A stretch of 57,207 bases of DNA from Oligoflexales bacterium (GCA_023301565.1 JALZUO010000074.1:1-57207), one strand, 5' to 3'; shown: positions 1-10,262, counted from the stretch's first letter. Notes: generated by a model not told the origin, from the letters alone. Numbers and translations are program-made.

Positions 1-741
1 AATCTGCTCTGCGGCTTCTTTTGTAAGTGCGTAGATTTCGCCGGGCTTAGACTTTTCGTCTAGCTTTACGCTGCCAAGCTGAGAGCGTAGAAGCTCAAGT
101 AGTGAATAACCCCAATGCTTCATCAAACGGCGAACCACCCTGTTTCTGCCAACAGAAATGGTTACCTCTATCCAGTTTCCTTCTTCACTCGAATAAGGGC
201 TGGACTCTATAGGGGTGATTTTTAAGATTGCCAGCTCTCCATCGTCGAGCTTGGCGTTTGTAGCTTCTAAATGAACGGCCTGCAGCGGCTCTTTAACTCT
301 GACCTGGTAGGTTTTAGGGACTGAATAGGTTGGGTGCATGACTTTTTGCGCCAGCTCTCCGTTGTTGGTCAAAAGAAGAAGCCCGCTTGTTTGCCTGTCC
401 AAACGGCCGACTGGAAACACGCGGGTTTGTACGTCCTTAAATATAGGAAGATCAAAAATAGTGTCGCGACCATGTGCATCACGTACGGTAGTTAGGTAAC
501 CTACAGGTTTATGCAAGACGTAGTAGCAAAACTCAGGCGGGCTGTTTTGAACAAGAACACCTTCAACCTCGACTTTATCTACTCCGGGAGTAATTAACGT
601 CCCTAACTGAGTTACTGTCTCACTGTTTATTTTTATTTTACCGTCTACAAGCATTTTTTCGGCGTCACGACGCGAACAGATACCTTGCGCACTTAGCCAT
701 TTATGGATTCTAACTTTTTTAAGGCCGCAGTTTTCTGACAT
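1..741 (-). CDS. rluB: Pseudouridine synthase, RsuA/RluB family (3' part missing)
   Basis: Reads leftwards from an ATG at 741 and stays open to the window edge (247 codons seen), so the C-terminus is missing. The N-terminal S4 RNA-binding domain (about residues 8-60, with the motif SAQGICSRRDAEK) is followed by the catalytic domain with GRLDRQTSGLLLLTNNG; Asp115 is the expected catalytic aspartate. Enzymes of this family convert specific uridines in rRNA to pseudouridine (RluB: 23S U2605; RsuA: 16S U516). The RluB assignment over RsuA/RluF is by general resemblance and by its place directly after scpB, a very common order. It starts 3 nt after the scpB stop, so it is probably the last gene of a scpA-scpB-rluB operon. 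Confidence 0.9.
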   Translation of the reverse strand, partial: MSENCGLKKVRIHKWLSAQGICSRRDAEKMLVDGKIKINSETVTQLGTLITPGVDKVEVEGVLVQNSPPEFCYYVLHKPVGYLTTVRDAHGRDTIFDLPIFKDVQTRVFPVGRLDRQTSGLLLLTNNGELAQKVMHPTYSVPKTYQVRVKEPLQAVHLEATNAKLDDGELAILKITPIESSPYSSEEGNWIEVTISVGRNRVVRRLMKHWGYSLLELLRSQLGSVKLDEKSKPGEIYALTKEAAEQI

Positions 742-744
742 AGT

Positions 745-1680
745 TTATTGATCTAACTCCGAATCAGGGTCTGTTCCTAGAATTTTTTCGATTTGCGACT
801 CGGCCTGATCTGTTTGATCTTTTAGTTCCTGCACTTCTTTTGGAAGAACCGCGTTATCAATCACGGCAGAAACATCAAGGCTAGCTTCGAGCTGGTCTGC
901 ATCGCCCAAAAGCTCACGCTTCTCGGCCTCTTCCGGGTCCTCATCGTTTTCAATTGCATCAACTGCGTTTTTAACCATTTGCTGAGCTGGCTGAAAGGCT
1001 TCAAGCGGTGCAAGCTGCTCCAAACTTTCAATTCCAAAAGTATGTAGAAACGCATCTGTCGTGCCAAAAAGCATCGGCCGACCTGGGACCTCTTTCCTGC
1101 CTGTACACCGGATAAAGCCACGTTCTATAAGGCCTTTGACGATACTCCCGGCATCTACGCCGCGGATAAACTCAATCTCAGCTCTTGTGACCGGCTGCCT
1201 GTAGGCAACAATGGCAAGGGTTTCTTGCGCGGCCCGAGAAAGGGGTCTTGGCCTCGAAGCAAACTGCCGCTCCATCAAAGGGCTAGCACCAGGCACAGTC
1301 TGAAATTGGTAGCCATGCCCTTTTAAGTAAACCAGCCGAAACCCACCGTTTCGCTCTTCGTACTCAGCAACTAAGCCGTGAATACACTCATTTACTTCGT
1401 TAGCTGCAAACCCGTCTCCGATAATCTCTTGTACGTCGACGGTTTTCATCGGGCTTTCACTTGCAAAAAGCACGGCTTCAACCTGACTACGCAAGGCTAG
1501 AAAGCACTTTGGAGTTTCGTTTTCTTCGAACAAATCTTCTGATTCACCCTGAGCACTTTCTGATCCAAAAACTTCAGCTTCCAGATTTTCACTTTCCGGC
1601 AATTCTACAGATTTTGGCTCTTCAAGATCAGCAACCATGCCAACATCCTGGAGGCTAGGAGTGTTTTCTACTTCTGTCAT
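745..1680 (-). CDS. scpB: Segregation and condensation protein ScpB with acidic extensions
   Basis: 311 residues. The conserved core (about residues 60-230) consists of two winged-helix domains, recognised by VEAVLFASESP, LSRAAQETLAIVAYRQPVTRAEIE and the GRPMLFGTTDAFLHTFG region. ScpB dimers bind ScpA and regulate the Smc condensin during chromosome segregation. The usual ScpB is about 190-200 residues. This one has an acidic N-terminal extension of about 58 residues and an acidic C-terminal tail of about 85 residues rich in Glu and Asp, both likely disordered. Its ATG overlaps the scpA stop as ATGA, which implies translational coupling. Confidence 0.95.
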   Translation of the reverse strand: MTEVENTPSLQDVGMVADLEEPKSVELPESENLEAEVFGSESAQGESEDLFEENETPKCFLALRSQVEAVLFASESPMKTVDVQEIIGDGFAANEVNECIHGLVAEYEERNGGFRLVYLKGHGYQFQTVPGASPLMERQFASRPRPLSRAAQETLAIVAYRQPVTRAEIEFIRGVDAGSIVKGLIERGFIRCTGRKEVPGRPMLFGTTDAFLHTFGIESLEQLAPLEAFQPAQQMVKNAVDAIENDEDPEEAEKRELLGDADQLEASLDVSAVIDNAVLPKEVQELKDQTDQAESQIEKILGTDPDSELDQ

Positions 1681-2504
1681 TCTATTAACTTCTCCATGCT
1701 CAGACCCTCTGGAAGCTCAAACAAGTGCGCATGCTCTCCGAGGTTAGGTTTGTTCTCGATGATTTCTAAGTTCGCATTTTGTGAGTATAGCCATAATGGG
1801 CCGCGGCTCTCAGGTTGCAACAAAGAGACCCCCTCTTTTTTAGCAAGCTCCAAGATAGCCATGACATGGATGACCAGTTCATAACGGGTTTTAAACCTAG
1901 GGTATAAACTTTGAAAATGTACGAACTGTAGTTTTTCAAGCTGGTCTTCTAAATGCGTAATCGTATCTTCAATTGATATCTTATGTGCTTTGATCGAGAC
2001 GGTTTTGGGCTTGCGTCTTTCCGTGATCGACTTAAGGAGCTGCTCGTATAAAACTACAAGCGTCGATGGTTCACCCACCCAAGGCTTTTCGATATGATCA
2101 TACTCAGGTTCTAAGCGCTTTGCTTCGTGGTTTGTGTAAACGTCTACACCGAGCATTGGGCGCGAGAAAAGCTCTTCTGCGGCTTGTTTGAAAGCTTCGT
2201 AAGTAGCCAAGCGCTCTTGTAAAGACGCACGAGGGTCGTCATCTTCCTCTTCTTCTGCCAACTTTCTTTGTCCCGGCAAAAGCATCCGCGATTTAATCTG
2301 GATAAGCTGAGCTGCTACCCCTAAAAACTCACCGGCGTCTGCAAGATCGTCAAACTCGATCATGCGTAAAAACTCTAAGTACTGTTTTGTCAGCAGGTAA
2401 ATGTCGAGGTCAAAAATATCGATTTCGTTGACTTTTACTAGGTGCAGCAAAAGATCCAACGGACCTTCAAACCTCTTTACTTTGACAATGTGTTTTGTTG
2501 CCAT
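1677..2504 (-). CDS. scpA: Segregation and condensation protein ScpA (kleisin)
   Basis: 275 residues, normal family length. The N-terminus carries the kleisin signature FEGPLDLLLHLVKVNEIDIFDLDI, shown here only as the leading FEGPLDLLLHLVK (about residues 13-25), followed by the helical Smc-neck-binding region with EFLGVAAQLIQIKSRMLLP. The C-terminal winged helix (about residues 195-250) binds the Smc head. ScpA bridges Smc heads in the condensin complex together with ScpB, encoded next with a 4-nt overlap. The gene starts 209 nt from the divergent alpha-2-macroglobulin gene, so the shared intergenic region should hold promoters for both directions. Confidence 0.95.
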   Translation of the reverse strand: MATKHIVKVKRFEGPLDLLLHLVKVNEIDIFDLDIYLLTKQYLEFLRMIEFDDLADAGEFLGVAAQLIQIKSRMLLPGQRKLAEEEEDDDPRASLQERLATYEAFKQAAEELFSRPMLGVDVYTNHEAKRLEPEYDHIEKPWVGEPSTLVVLYEQLLKSITERRKPKTVSIKAHKISIEDTITHLEDQLEKLQFVHFQSLYPRFKTRYELVIHVMAILELAKKEGVSLLQPESRGPLWLYSQNANLEIIENKPNLGEHAHLFELPEGLSMEKLIE

Positions 2505-2713
2505 GCGCGCACCCGTAGTCTTTGTGTGCCTTTAATGTACGCAATTTTACGCAGAGAGCACATAGATTTCTTGCTCCAGAAGACTACTCCTGTGTGAAAT
2601 TTACTCAAAACAGGTCTCCAGCGGCTATCTCAGCAAATACTTCGCCGATAATCAGGTAATTTCTTAACCTAGAACGTTTATAGTTTTGTGTATTTTAAAG
2701 GAGTAGAAGTCGC

Positions 2714-5700
2714 ATGGTTTTCTTTTTGGCATTTTTTTCAGGGTTACCTGGCTTATCGGCGCTTCTTTTTCGGGTTTTAGTTTTAGGTTTGCTTGCCGCC
2801 AGCTGCACTCCCAGCAAGCAAGGCTTTGAACATTCAAAAAACAATCCAAAAGACTCCTCAAAAAAAAATACTGAGTTTGAGTTTGAAAAAGCTAGCCTTG
2901 ACAGTGATGAAGCCTCCAATAGCAAACATGGTCGTGCCTCTATACCAACTACCGAAGCAAGCAACCCGCTCGCAGCTACCCGAAAGACGCTGGTCATCGA
3001 GAGCATTCGATTCCGTGCGCAAGGTGACAAGATTGAGCTGCAAATGCGCTGTTATCTAAAAAGCCACCGCTATGCCTATGACGGTAAAAACAGCTGCGAG
3101 ATTGATTCAGGAGTTCTCGCTTCGCAAGTCGATATTCAACCAAAAGTTGATTTTTATGGTGCAACTGACAATAGACAAATTCGAATCAAAGCAAACTTTG
3201 TGCCTGGAACAGAATACAAGGTTTCTATACGGCCTTCGATCACAACAAATTACGGAGTGGGTCTAACTAAAAAAATAAAACCAGCCGTATTGACTGCTCC
3301 GGACTACCAGCCTGGCTTTGAGTTTACAAACAAAGGCCGCTACCTGCCTTGGGCCGAATCACACAAACTGACCTTCGAGGCCAGAAACCTAGAGAAGATA
3401 AAGCTACACGTAGACAAGATATACCCTCAAAACGTTGTCTTTTGGCTCAACCAATCCGAGGGCAACAGCCGGTACGTAAGCGAAAAAATAAGCGAAAAAG
3501 TGATTATGCTCTCGAATATTCGCAACAAAACCGTCGGTGGAGAGCTTCCGCTGCAACTTAAAAGAGATAAGACCAAGGGCGTCTATCATATAAGAGCCAC
3601 TAGGCACGACTCGTCCTACCCAAGGTACGACACCACAAAGGTCGTGTTAACCAACTTTTTCACCGTCACCAAAGTAAGCGATCAAAGCGTTCACACTTGG
3701 GTGCGTGACGTGCGGACCATGGACCCACTGAGCGGCGTCGACGTCCAGATTCGCAACATTGCAAACAGGACTATTTTAAGTTGCAAAACAAACAGCAATG
3801 GTTACTGCCACCTGCAAGGAATCCTAAAAGACCGCGATGAGCCCTTTGCAATTTTATATGAATCTAAAGACGACTTTACCTATACAAAATTCAGCGACCT
3901 TGAGCTAAAAGTTGATCCACACCTAGTCGGCAATACGCCATACCCTGATGCAGACAACCCTATTCAGGCTGCCATATGGTCTGAACGCGGCGTTTTTAGA
4001 CCAGGAGAAACGCTAAAGATTGGCAGCAGCTTTCGAGACCGCGACCTAAAGGCAGCAAGCAATCTTGCAGTTACATGGAAGGTAGAGGACTCGCGGCACA
4101 GAGAGATTTTAAACAAAGTGATTCAAACAGATGAAAACGGCCTAGCAGAGCTGACAGTTCCTACCGTAGCAAGCTCGCCTACGGGCCAGTATTCAGTTAC
4201 GGCCCACCTTGGAGATCAAGCCATTCGGACCTACCACGTTCGCATAGAAGAGTTTATGCCAGAGCGTATCGAGCTAAGCGTCGAAAAAGCTGATAAACAA
4301 AAATGGGCGTCAGCCAATGAGCCGATAAAGCTAAGAACCTACGGCCGCTATATGACAGGCCAAGGGCTTGACGGACAAACATCTGAAACCTCTTGTCAGC
4401 TTACAAATGGATCAAACAACTACCGCGGCTACAGTATTGGAAAAGCCACAGAAACCAAGAAAAACTTTAGTCTTAAAGTACAAAACAAAACTGTACGTTT
4501 CTTGCAAAATTCCGAAGCAAACTTTTCTTGCGATTTATCGGAACTGCAAAATCAAATTCATGGCCTACCAATACTGACCGTAAGATCACAGGTCAAAGAG
4601 TCTGGCAGCGGAAGAACCACGAAATCGCTAACGAAAATACCGCTTATCCGCAGCAGCTCCTTGGTAGGCCTAAAACAAACAAAAAAAGGAATTCACATTG
4701 AGGTTCAGCTTTTTGGCCGAGACGGAGAAAAATCAACGCAAAATAAGAATCTTGAATGGATGTTATTTAAAAACATAGGTGACTGGAATTATACCTATGA
4801 CAGCAGGCGCGGAAGTTACCGCTACGAACGTAAGCTTGAACTTATCCCCGAAACAAGCTTTACAAGCATCGCCCTAAAAAATGGCTCGGCTACCATCGAA
4901 ACCCAGGACCATGCAGACTGGGGAGAGTATGTTGTCCGCGTCAAAGACCCAGAGTCGGGCGACCTATCTGATATCCGCACGCAGGTTGGCTATAGCTGGT
5001 ATTACGGCGGAAACGGCAACAAACCCATGGACCCAGATGAGCTAAAGCTCTCTTTTGAAGACAAGGAGTATAAGCCAGGCGACACCATATCTGTTGAGTT
5101 TGAATCACCTTTTGACGGCGAAGCTTTGGTAGCCACAGAGTCTGTGTCTGTACACGAGGCAACATGGATTCAGGTCAAAAAAGGTATGAACCAGGTTTCG
5201 GTAAAAGTCCCGCGTGCCACGCCTGGGGCCTACTTGACGATTGCTGCCTTCAAAGCTTCAAAAAAGTCTCTTGTTCCAGCTAGGGTTTGGGGCGTCAAAC
5301 ACTTTTCCGTGCAGCCCTCCGCAAAAACAAAGCTTAACCCTAGCGTTAAAACTGTAGCTGAAATTTTTCCGGGCGAAGAAATAACAATCGACGTAAGTGA
5401 TAAGCCAAATAAAAGCGTTCTTATTGCAGTTGTAGACGAAGGGATTTTGCAACTCACAGGTTTTTCATCACCACGCCCTTTAGAAGATACTTTTTTGCAA
5501 AAACGAAAGTTAGCCGTTAAGACCTTTGAGTCCATGGGCTGGACGATGGGCTCTCGCATGACTGGTAGCAAAAACCCAGGCGGCGGTGGAGGTCCTATGG
5601 CAAAAAAAAGGTCTACAGCTGCTAAAAACGCTCACCTCAAAGTTCAGGTCGCATATTGGTCTGGCCTTAAAAAAACAGACTCTTCTGGGAAAGTCAGCTT

Positions 5701-7672
5701 TAAATTTAAAACCCCTAAGAGGTTTCAGGGCAAACTGCGCTATATGGTCGTATCATCTGGCAAAGAAGGCTTGGGGGCTGTAGACGGAAACATCCTAGTT
5801 CGCACCCCTGTTGTTTCAGATGTATCCTTGCCTAGGTTTGTACGCCAAGGCGACAAGGTAGAGTTTTACTCACAAGCAAGAAACACCAAAAAAGTCCCGC
5901 AGTCTTTTAAAACCTCGATCACAGCTATTCCTAAACTGGCCGTGTCGCAAGGCAGCTGGCAAGGCACCATTGCTGTAGACGGGAAAAAATCTTTGCAACA
6001 CTCTCTTTTTATCGACACCTCAAGCCCTGAGGTTACAGTGAATGTTGCAAACCACATGGCTGGGCAAGCGTTTTCCTATGATGTAAAGCTCGACAACAAG
6101 CCTGCTACAAAACCGGCTACGCACGAGGCCCTGGCAACCGCTGCGCAAGCAGGCGGTCTTGACAGTCTGATTCCCAGCCACATAATGCGCTCAAACCTAG
6201 AGATTGAGGTGGCTCCAGCAAGCGCTAAGATACTGCGGGCGTTTGATGGCCTTGCACAGCTGGTTTCCTACCCCTACGGATGCATTGAGCAGACAACCTC
6301 GAAAATGTTCCCGCTATTGGCAGCAAGTGGGGCCAACAGCATACTTGGAACGGTCAAAAACCTTGAAAAAGATGTGGATAAGTTTTTGGAACGCGGGTTT
6401 TCACGCATACAAAGCATGCAGTCTTCCAGCGGAGGCTTCTCTTACTGGCCAGGGTACGGCAACCCCAATATCTACGGCTCTATTTACGCAACGCATATGT
6501 TGGTCACAGCAAAACAGCTAGGCGTGAAATACCCTGAAACAGTCCTAAAGTCTGCGCTTGGGTTTTTAGAAAAAAAATTCGTCAAAAACTATAGCAGCCA
6601 AAAAACGAGGATTGTTCGGAACACACCTTATGCGCTCTATGTTCTGGCTCTAGCTGGAAAAGACGTTATGCCTCGCTTGAGCTCTCTTATCAAAAACCAA
6701 GCGCAAACCAAAAAACTTTGGAAGTACCGCAAAGATGAAAACGAGTACCTTGTTTATGCAACGCTTTTAAAAACAGGGGCTACAGCCCTTGCTCAAGAAT
6801 GGGTTGGGAGAAGAAACCTGGTTGTCGCAGATTGGACCGAAAGAACCTCAAGCGATCCGATGTGGTCTCCTCTTAGAGGAGCAAGCTTTAAGTTTGCCAT
6901 CGCGCAGCAGGTAAACCCGGGACGTCCAGAGCATTTTGAACTATTGAACTCTTTGGCGAGCAAAATAGCTTCGCTCAAACACCCAAACACGCAGGAGCTA
7001 GCCTGGACCACGCTTGGAGCAGTCCTTTACATAAAAAAGGCAAAGCTTGGCAAATCTTCACTATCTCTTAGTCTGGATGGAAAAAAGATTCCTGCGCATG
7101 CTAACCTAGGCGGGATACCAGTGTGGAGATTTAAAGGCGAAACGCTTCGCAACAAGAAGCTAAAGGCACTCTCTGGAGAAAAGCTTTATGTAAAGTTTCT
7201 GGGTTACGAAACCCCTGAACACGCAGCGCTGCCATCGTCAAGGGGCCCTTTGGGTAAACACATAAACCGAGAGGTGTACGACAAAAAAGGAAACCTGATA
7301 ACCAGGCTAGAGCTAAAGTTTGGCGAGCTCTACTTTGTAAAGGTGTCGGCTCATGCTGTAGATGTAAGGCTGGACTACTTGGCTGCTACAGACTACATTC
7401 CGGCTGGTCTGGAAATAGAAAACTCTGCCCTAAAAGGTCATTCTGGGCGAAGAGAGTGGATGCAAGACATCAGCAGCCTCGACTACTTTGAGGTTCGAGA
7501 TGACCGGATCCATTTGTTTAGCAATTTAGATCTTGGAAAAAGTCTTACCTACTACTATCCGGTAAGAGCCATAGCAAGAGGCAACTATATATGGCCTGGC
7601 TTAAGTGTGGAGCCTATGTATTCTCCAGAACTGCAAAGCTCTATCAAACCACTACGGGTAACCATAAAATAA
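2714..7672 (+). CDS. Bacterial alpha-2-macroglobulin lipoprotein with thioester
   Basis: 1652 residues. An N-terminal hydrophobic signal ends in a lipobox (LLAAS before Cys31), so the protein should be a lipoprotein of the periplasmic face. The body matches bacterial alpha-2-macroglobulins (YfhM type): MG-type beta domains, the segment AAIWSERGVFRPGETLKIG, a bait-like Gly-rich stretch (GGGGGPMAKK, about residues 956-965) and the thioester motif GCIEQ with Cys at residue 1190, followed by an alpha/alpha-toroid thioester domain. Such proteins trap proteases that breach the outer membrane. The next gene is a PBP1C with no spacing at all, the classic pairing, consistent with a combined protease-trap and murein-repair role. 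A clear AAAGGAG lies 10 nt before the ATG. A2M genes of this type may have spread by transfer, but nothing here shows that. Confidence 0.93.
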   Translation: MVFFLAFFSGLPGLSALLFRVLVLGLLAASCTPSKQGFEHSKNNPKDSSKKNTEFEFEKASLDSDEASNSKHGRASIPTTEASNPLAATRKTLVIESIRFRAQGDKIELQMRCYLKSHRYAYDGKNSCEIDSGVLASQVDIQPKVDFYGATDNRQIRIKANFVPGTEYKVSIRPSITTNYGVGLTKKIKPAVLTAPDYQPGFEFTNKGRYLPWAESHKLTFEARNLEKIKLHVDKIYPQNVVFWLNQSEGNSRYVSEKISEKVIMLSNIRNKTVGGELPLQLKRDKTKGVYHIRATRHDSSYPRYDTTKVVLTNFFTVTKVSDQSVHTWVRDVRTMDPLSGVDVQIRNIANRTILSCKTNSNGYCHLQGILKDRDEPFAILYESKDDFTYTKFSDLELKVDPHLVGNTPYPDADNPIQAAIWSERGVFRPGETLKIGSSFRDRDLKAASNLAVTWKVEDSRHREILNKVIQTDENGLAELTVPTVASSPTGQYSVTAHLGDQAIRTYHVRIEEFMPERIELSVEKADKQKWASANEPIKLRTYGRYMTGQGLDGQTSETSCQLTNGSNNYRGYSIGKATETKKNFSLKVQNKTVRFLQNSEANFSCDLSELQNQIHGLPILTVRSQVKESGSGRTTKSLTKIPLIRSSSLVGLKQTKKGIHIEVQLFGRDGEKSTQNKNLEWMLFKNIGDWNYTYDSRRGSYRYERKLELIPETSFTSIALKNGSATIETQDHADWGEYVVRVKDPESGDLSDIRTQVGYSWYYGGNGNKPMDPDELKLSFEDKEYKPGDTISVEFESPFDGEALVATESVSVHEATWIQVKKGMNQVSVKVPRATPGAYLTIAAFKASKKSLVPARVWGVKHFSVQPSAKTKLNPSVKTVAEIFPGEEITIDVSDKPNKSVLIAVVDEGILQLTGFSSPRPLEDTFLQKRKLAVKTFESMGWTMGSRMTGSKNPGGGGGPMAKKRSTAAKNAHLKVQVAYWSGLKKTDSSGKVSFKFKTPKRFQGKLRYMVVSSGKEGLGAVDGNILVRTPVVSDVSLPRFVRQGDKVEFYSQARNTKKVPQSFKTSITAIPKLAVSQGSWQGTIAVDGKKSLQHSLFIDTSSPEVTVNVANHMAGQAFSYDVKLDNKPATKPATHEALATAAQAGGLDSLIPSHIMRSNLEIEVAPASAKILRAFDGLAQLVSYPYGCIEQTTSKMFPLLAASGANSILGTVKNLEKDVDKFLERGFSRIQSMQSSSGGFSYWPGYGNPNIYGSIYATHMLVTAKQLGVKYPETVLKSALGFLEKKFVKNYSSQKTRIVRNTPYALYVLALAGKDVMPRLSSLIKNQAQTKKLWKYRKDENEYLVYATLLKTGATALAQEWVGRRNLVVADWTERTSSDPMWSPLRGASFKFAIAQQVNPGRPEHFELLNSLASKIASLKHPNTQELAWTTLGAVLYIKKAKLGKSSLSLSLDGKKIPAHANLGGIPVWRFKGETLRNKKLKALSGEKLYVKFLGYETPEHAALPSSRGPLGKHINREVYDKKGNLITRLELKFGELYFVKVSAHAVDVRLDYLAATDYIPAGLEIENSALKGHSGRREWMQDISSLDYFEVRDDRIHLFSNLDLGKSLTYYYPVRAIARGNYIWPGLSVEPMYSPELQSSIKPLRVTIK

Positions 7673-9847
7673 GTGCTTTTGTTAGCTAAACTTAAAAAAT
7701 ATTTCAGCCTCACGCTCTTCATAGCAGGGACAGTGTTCCTTCTATGGAGAGCTCAGAAAATACAAAGGTGGCTAAAGGTCAAGCCAAGCCGGGTCTTTAC
7801 CTACTCTGATGGGTCTCACATGCGCAGCTCTATTACGCAGCTTGGAAACGTGCGTATTCCCCTAGCAGACACTATACCAAAAGACATGCAAAATGCTTTT
7901 CTTTGCTTAGAAGATCAATACTATTTTTTTCACGCAGGCGTGCAGCCATTTGCGCTAGCCCGAGCTTTCCTACAGAACATAGCTTCAGGGAAAATCCTTT
8001 CTGGAGCATCCACCATAGAGATGCAGCTGGTTCGCCCCTTAAGCCGAACACAGCAAAGCAGCCTGACAAGCCACAAAAAAAAGTATGGAGAAAAGCTCGT
8101 TCAGATACTAGATGGGTTTCTGGTTGGGCTTTTTTTGTCAAAGCAAAAAATTCTTGAAAGTCATTTTTCCAGAGCTCCTTTTGGTAGAAACTACTTAGGA
8201 ATTCAAACTGCTGCATATGCCTTTCTGAAAAAACCAGTCGGCCAGCTAAGTCTTAAAGAGTGGGTTTTTCTTTGGAGTTTGCCGCAACGACCGGCTCGAA
8301 TCACAGAGCTCACAAGCTTGCAGTGGAACAAGCTAGTAGATCAAAAACTGGACAGAATGAAACAGTGCCGTTTTTTTCTCAAAGCCCGTCACCACCAAAT
8401 ACTCGCGTCGGCAAAAAAACAAATCCTTCGATTCCGGCAACCAAGTTTAAAGCAACAAGAAGCCTTATTTACGCAAACCCTTGCAAGAGAGTTTCCAGAT
8501 AAAACCAACCTGAAAACTACGCTAGAGCTAGAAGTACAAAAAGAGCTTCAACAAAGTCTACAGAAAAACAAAAACTACTACTGGAGTAGAGGCCTTAAAA
8601 ATATTGCCATGGTTGTCGTAGACACACACAGCGGCAACCTCGTAGGAGCCAAGCAAAACTGGGACCCAAGCAGCCTCAGAGATGCTCAGCAGTTTCCAAC
8701 CTTGCACGTGCGGCGCTCCTTGGGTTCGACGCTAAAACCAATGCTTATGGGGCAGGCCATAGACGAAAGAATCGCTGTCCCCGACACGCTTCTTGTAGAC
8801 GCCCCACTTCGCCTTGGCACGTATGAGCCAAAAAACTATTCGGGGACGTACCAAGGCTTAGTTAGTTTAAAAAAAGCGGTACATAAATCTTTAAACACTC
8901 CTTTTGTGCGCCTGTTAGATCAGGTAGGCGTTGAGGCCTTTAGACTTTTACTTTCAAAAGCAGGGATCAAGCACCACCGCCTGGCTCAGCACTCGTTAGT
9001 AGTTGGCGGAACAGAAGGTTCGGCGATTGAACTAGCTCAACTTTATTTACGGCTTGCTAGCGGAGGCAGGCAGTCGGCCATAAAAACTCTTAGGCATATA
9101 AAAGATACTCCAGGGCACCCACTTGTTAGCTCAGCAGCAGAAGAGCTTGTTTCAGAAACCTTGCGCAAAAACCCATTAACACCAGAAAGTTTAAGCAAAG
9201 TAGCCTGGAAAACAGGTACTTCTGTTGGCTTCAGAGATGCCTGGAGTGTTGGCTACGGCTACGGCTACGTCATTGTAGTGTGGGTTGGAAACCTAGACTA
9301 TTCAATTGCCCACGGCGGTGTAGGGCTAAATGTTGCAGCACCGATGATGTTTGACATCTTTAGATCTTTAAAAGGAAGGAAGCAGCATCCTAGGAACTTG
9401 CCTTCTATGCTGGGCAATATCCAGGTCTGTGCCTACTCAGGTTTGCGCCCAACAGAGCACTGCCCACTTAAAAAAGTTCGATCACCAAGCGGCATGCCGC
9501 TGAAAACCGCGTGCCCTTACCACTCCCATAGCCCTAAAGTGCATTTTGATACGGAGCTGGCAGCTATCTACCATAGGCTTGGAATTCCGTATGGCAAAAA
9601 TAGCGCGCAAAAATCATTTTCTATCCGTTACCCGAAAAACCAGACGTACTTTGCGGACTCAGGTGGCGGCTATAAAGCATCTATCCTGCTTTCATCTGAG
9701 CAGAAAACTTCGCAATGTTTTTGGAATGGGAACCGGATTGAGTCGATTGAAAACGCAGCCACCTTTCTGCCAGGAAACCACAAAATAAAGTGCGTTTCAA
9801 ATAGTGGAAAGTTAGCCACGGTTGAGTTTCAGGTTGAGTTTTTTTAA
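7673..9847 (+). CDS. pbpC: Penicillin-binding protein 1C (bifunctional murein synthase)
   Basis: 724 residues from a GTG that directly abuts the stop of the macroglobulin gene. An N-terminal membrane anchor (about residues 8-25) precedes the GT51 glycosyltransferase domain, with catalytic Glu80 in CLEDQYYFFH and the motif SGASTIEMQLVRPL. The transpeptidase domain has S352-T-L-K355, the SLN motif (KSLNTPFVRLL) and the K513-T-G triad, so all catalytic motifs are present. The C-terminal part (after about residue 575, with CAYSGLRPTEHCP) is the PBP1C-specific BiPBP_C region. The GT motif departs slightly from the usual EDRRFYxHxG. It would polymerise and cross-link peptidoglycan where the macroglobulin partner acts. 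Confidence 0.93.
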   Translation: MLLLAKLKKYFSLTLFIAGTVFLLWRAQKIQRWLKVKPSRVFTYSDGSHMRSSITQLGNVRIPLADTIPKDMQNAFLCLEDQYYFFHAGVQPFALARAFLQNIASGKILSGASTIEMQLVRPLSRTQQSSLTSHKKKYGEKLVQILDGFLVGLFLSKQKILESHFSRAPFGRNYLGIQTAAYAFLKKPVGQLSLKEWVFLWSLPQRPARITELTSLQWNKLVDQKLDRMKQCRFFLKARHHQILASAKKQILRFRQPSLKQQEALFTQTLAREFPDKTNLKTTLELEVQKELQQSLQKNKNYYWSRGLKNIAMVVVDTHSGNLVGAKQNWDPSSLRDAQQFPTLHVRRSLGSTLKPMLMGQAIDERIAVPDTLLVDAPLRLGTYEPKNYSGTYQGLVSLKKAVHKSLNTPFVRLLDQVGVEAFRLLLSKAGIKHHRLAQHSLVVGGTEGSAIELAQLYLRLASGGRQSAIKTLRHIKDTPGHPLVSSAAEELVSETLRKNPLTPESLSKVAWKTGTSVGFRDAWSVGYGYGYVIVVWVGNLDYSIAHGGVGLNVAAPMMFDIFRSLKGRKQHPRNLPSMLGNIQVCAYSGLRPTEHCPLKKVRSPSGMPLKTACPYHSHSPKVHFDTELAAIYHRLGIPYGKNSAQKSFSIRYPKNQTYFADSGGGYKASILLSSEQKTSQCFWNGNRIESIENAATFLPGNHKIKCVSNSGKLATVEFQVEFF

Positions 9848-9876
9848 ACAATAGCTCTCGCATATCCAGCTTAAAC

Positions 9877-10218
9877 CTAGGCTATAAACGTCCCGTTTTT
9901 AACCACTTGCTGCGGAGCAAGCAAAATATTTTTTCCACCTTCTGCTACCGCTGCAATCACAAGTACCTCTGACTTTATCCCCGCAACTCGCTTGGGTTCA
10001 AAGTTCATCACAGCCGCAACCTGGGTTCCGACAAGATCGTTTGGATCAGGGTGTGCCGTAGTAATTTGAGCCGAACTCAGCTTAGTGCCAAGTTCGGTGC
10101 CAAAATCTATCTTTAATACATAGGCGGGGTTTCGTGCTTTAGGGTTAAGCTTAGCTTCTAGAATTGTTCCTACGCACATTTTAACCCGCAAGAACTCGTC
10201 AAATGTAAGTATGCTCAT
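9877..10218 (-). CDS. CsaA-like tRNA-binding domain protein
   Basis: 113 residues, the full length of the CsaA/MetG-C-terminal OB-fold family. It matches with FDEFLRVKMCVGTILEAKLNP, NPAYVLKIDFG, SSAQIT and VAAVMNFEPKRVAGIKSEVLV. Stand-alone members bind tRNA and have been described as export-related chaperones (CsaA of Bacillus); the E. coli relatives sit in methionyl-tRNA synthetase and Trbp111. Its role here cannot be fixed further. It is convergent with pbpC (29 nt between the stops) and has a small secreted-protein gene upstream on the same strand. Confidence 0.88.
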   Translation of the reverse strand: MSILTFDEFLRVKMCVGTILEAKLNPKARNPAYVLKIDFGTELGTKLSSAQITTAHPDPNDLVGTQVAAVMNFEPKRVAGIKSEVLVIAAVAEGGKNILLAPQQVVKNGTFIA

Positions 10219-10262
10219 ATCTTTTGTTTCCTTTAGGTAGCCTCAGAACCATCGTCAAAAAA

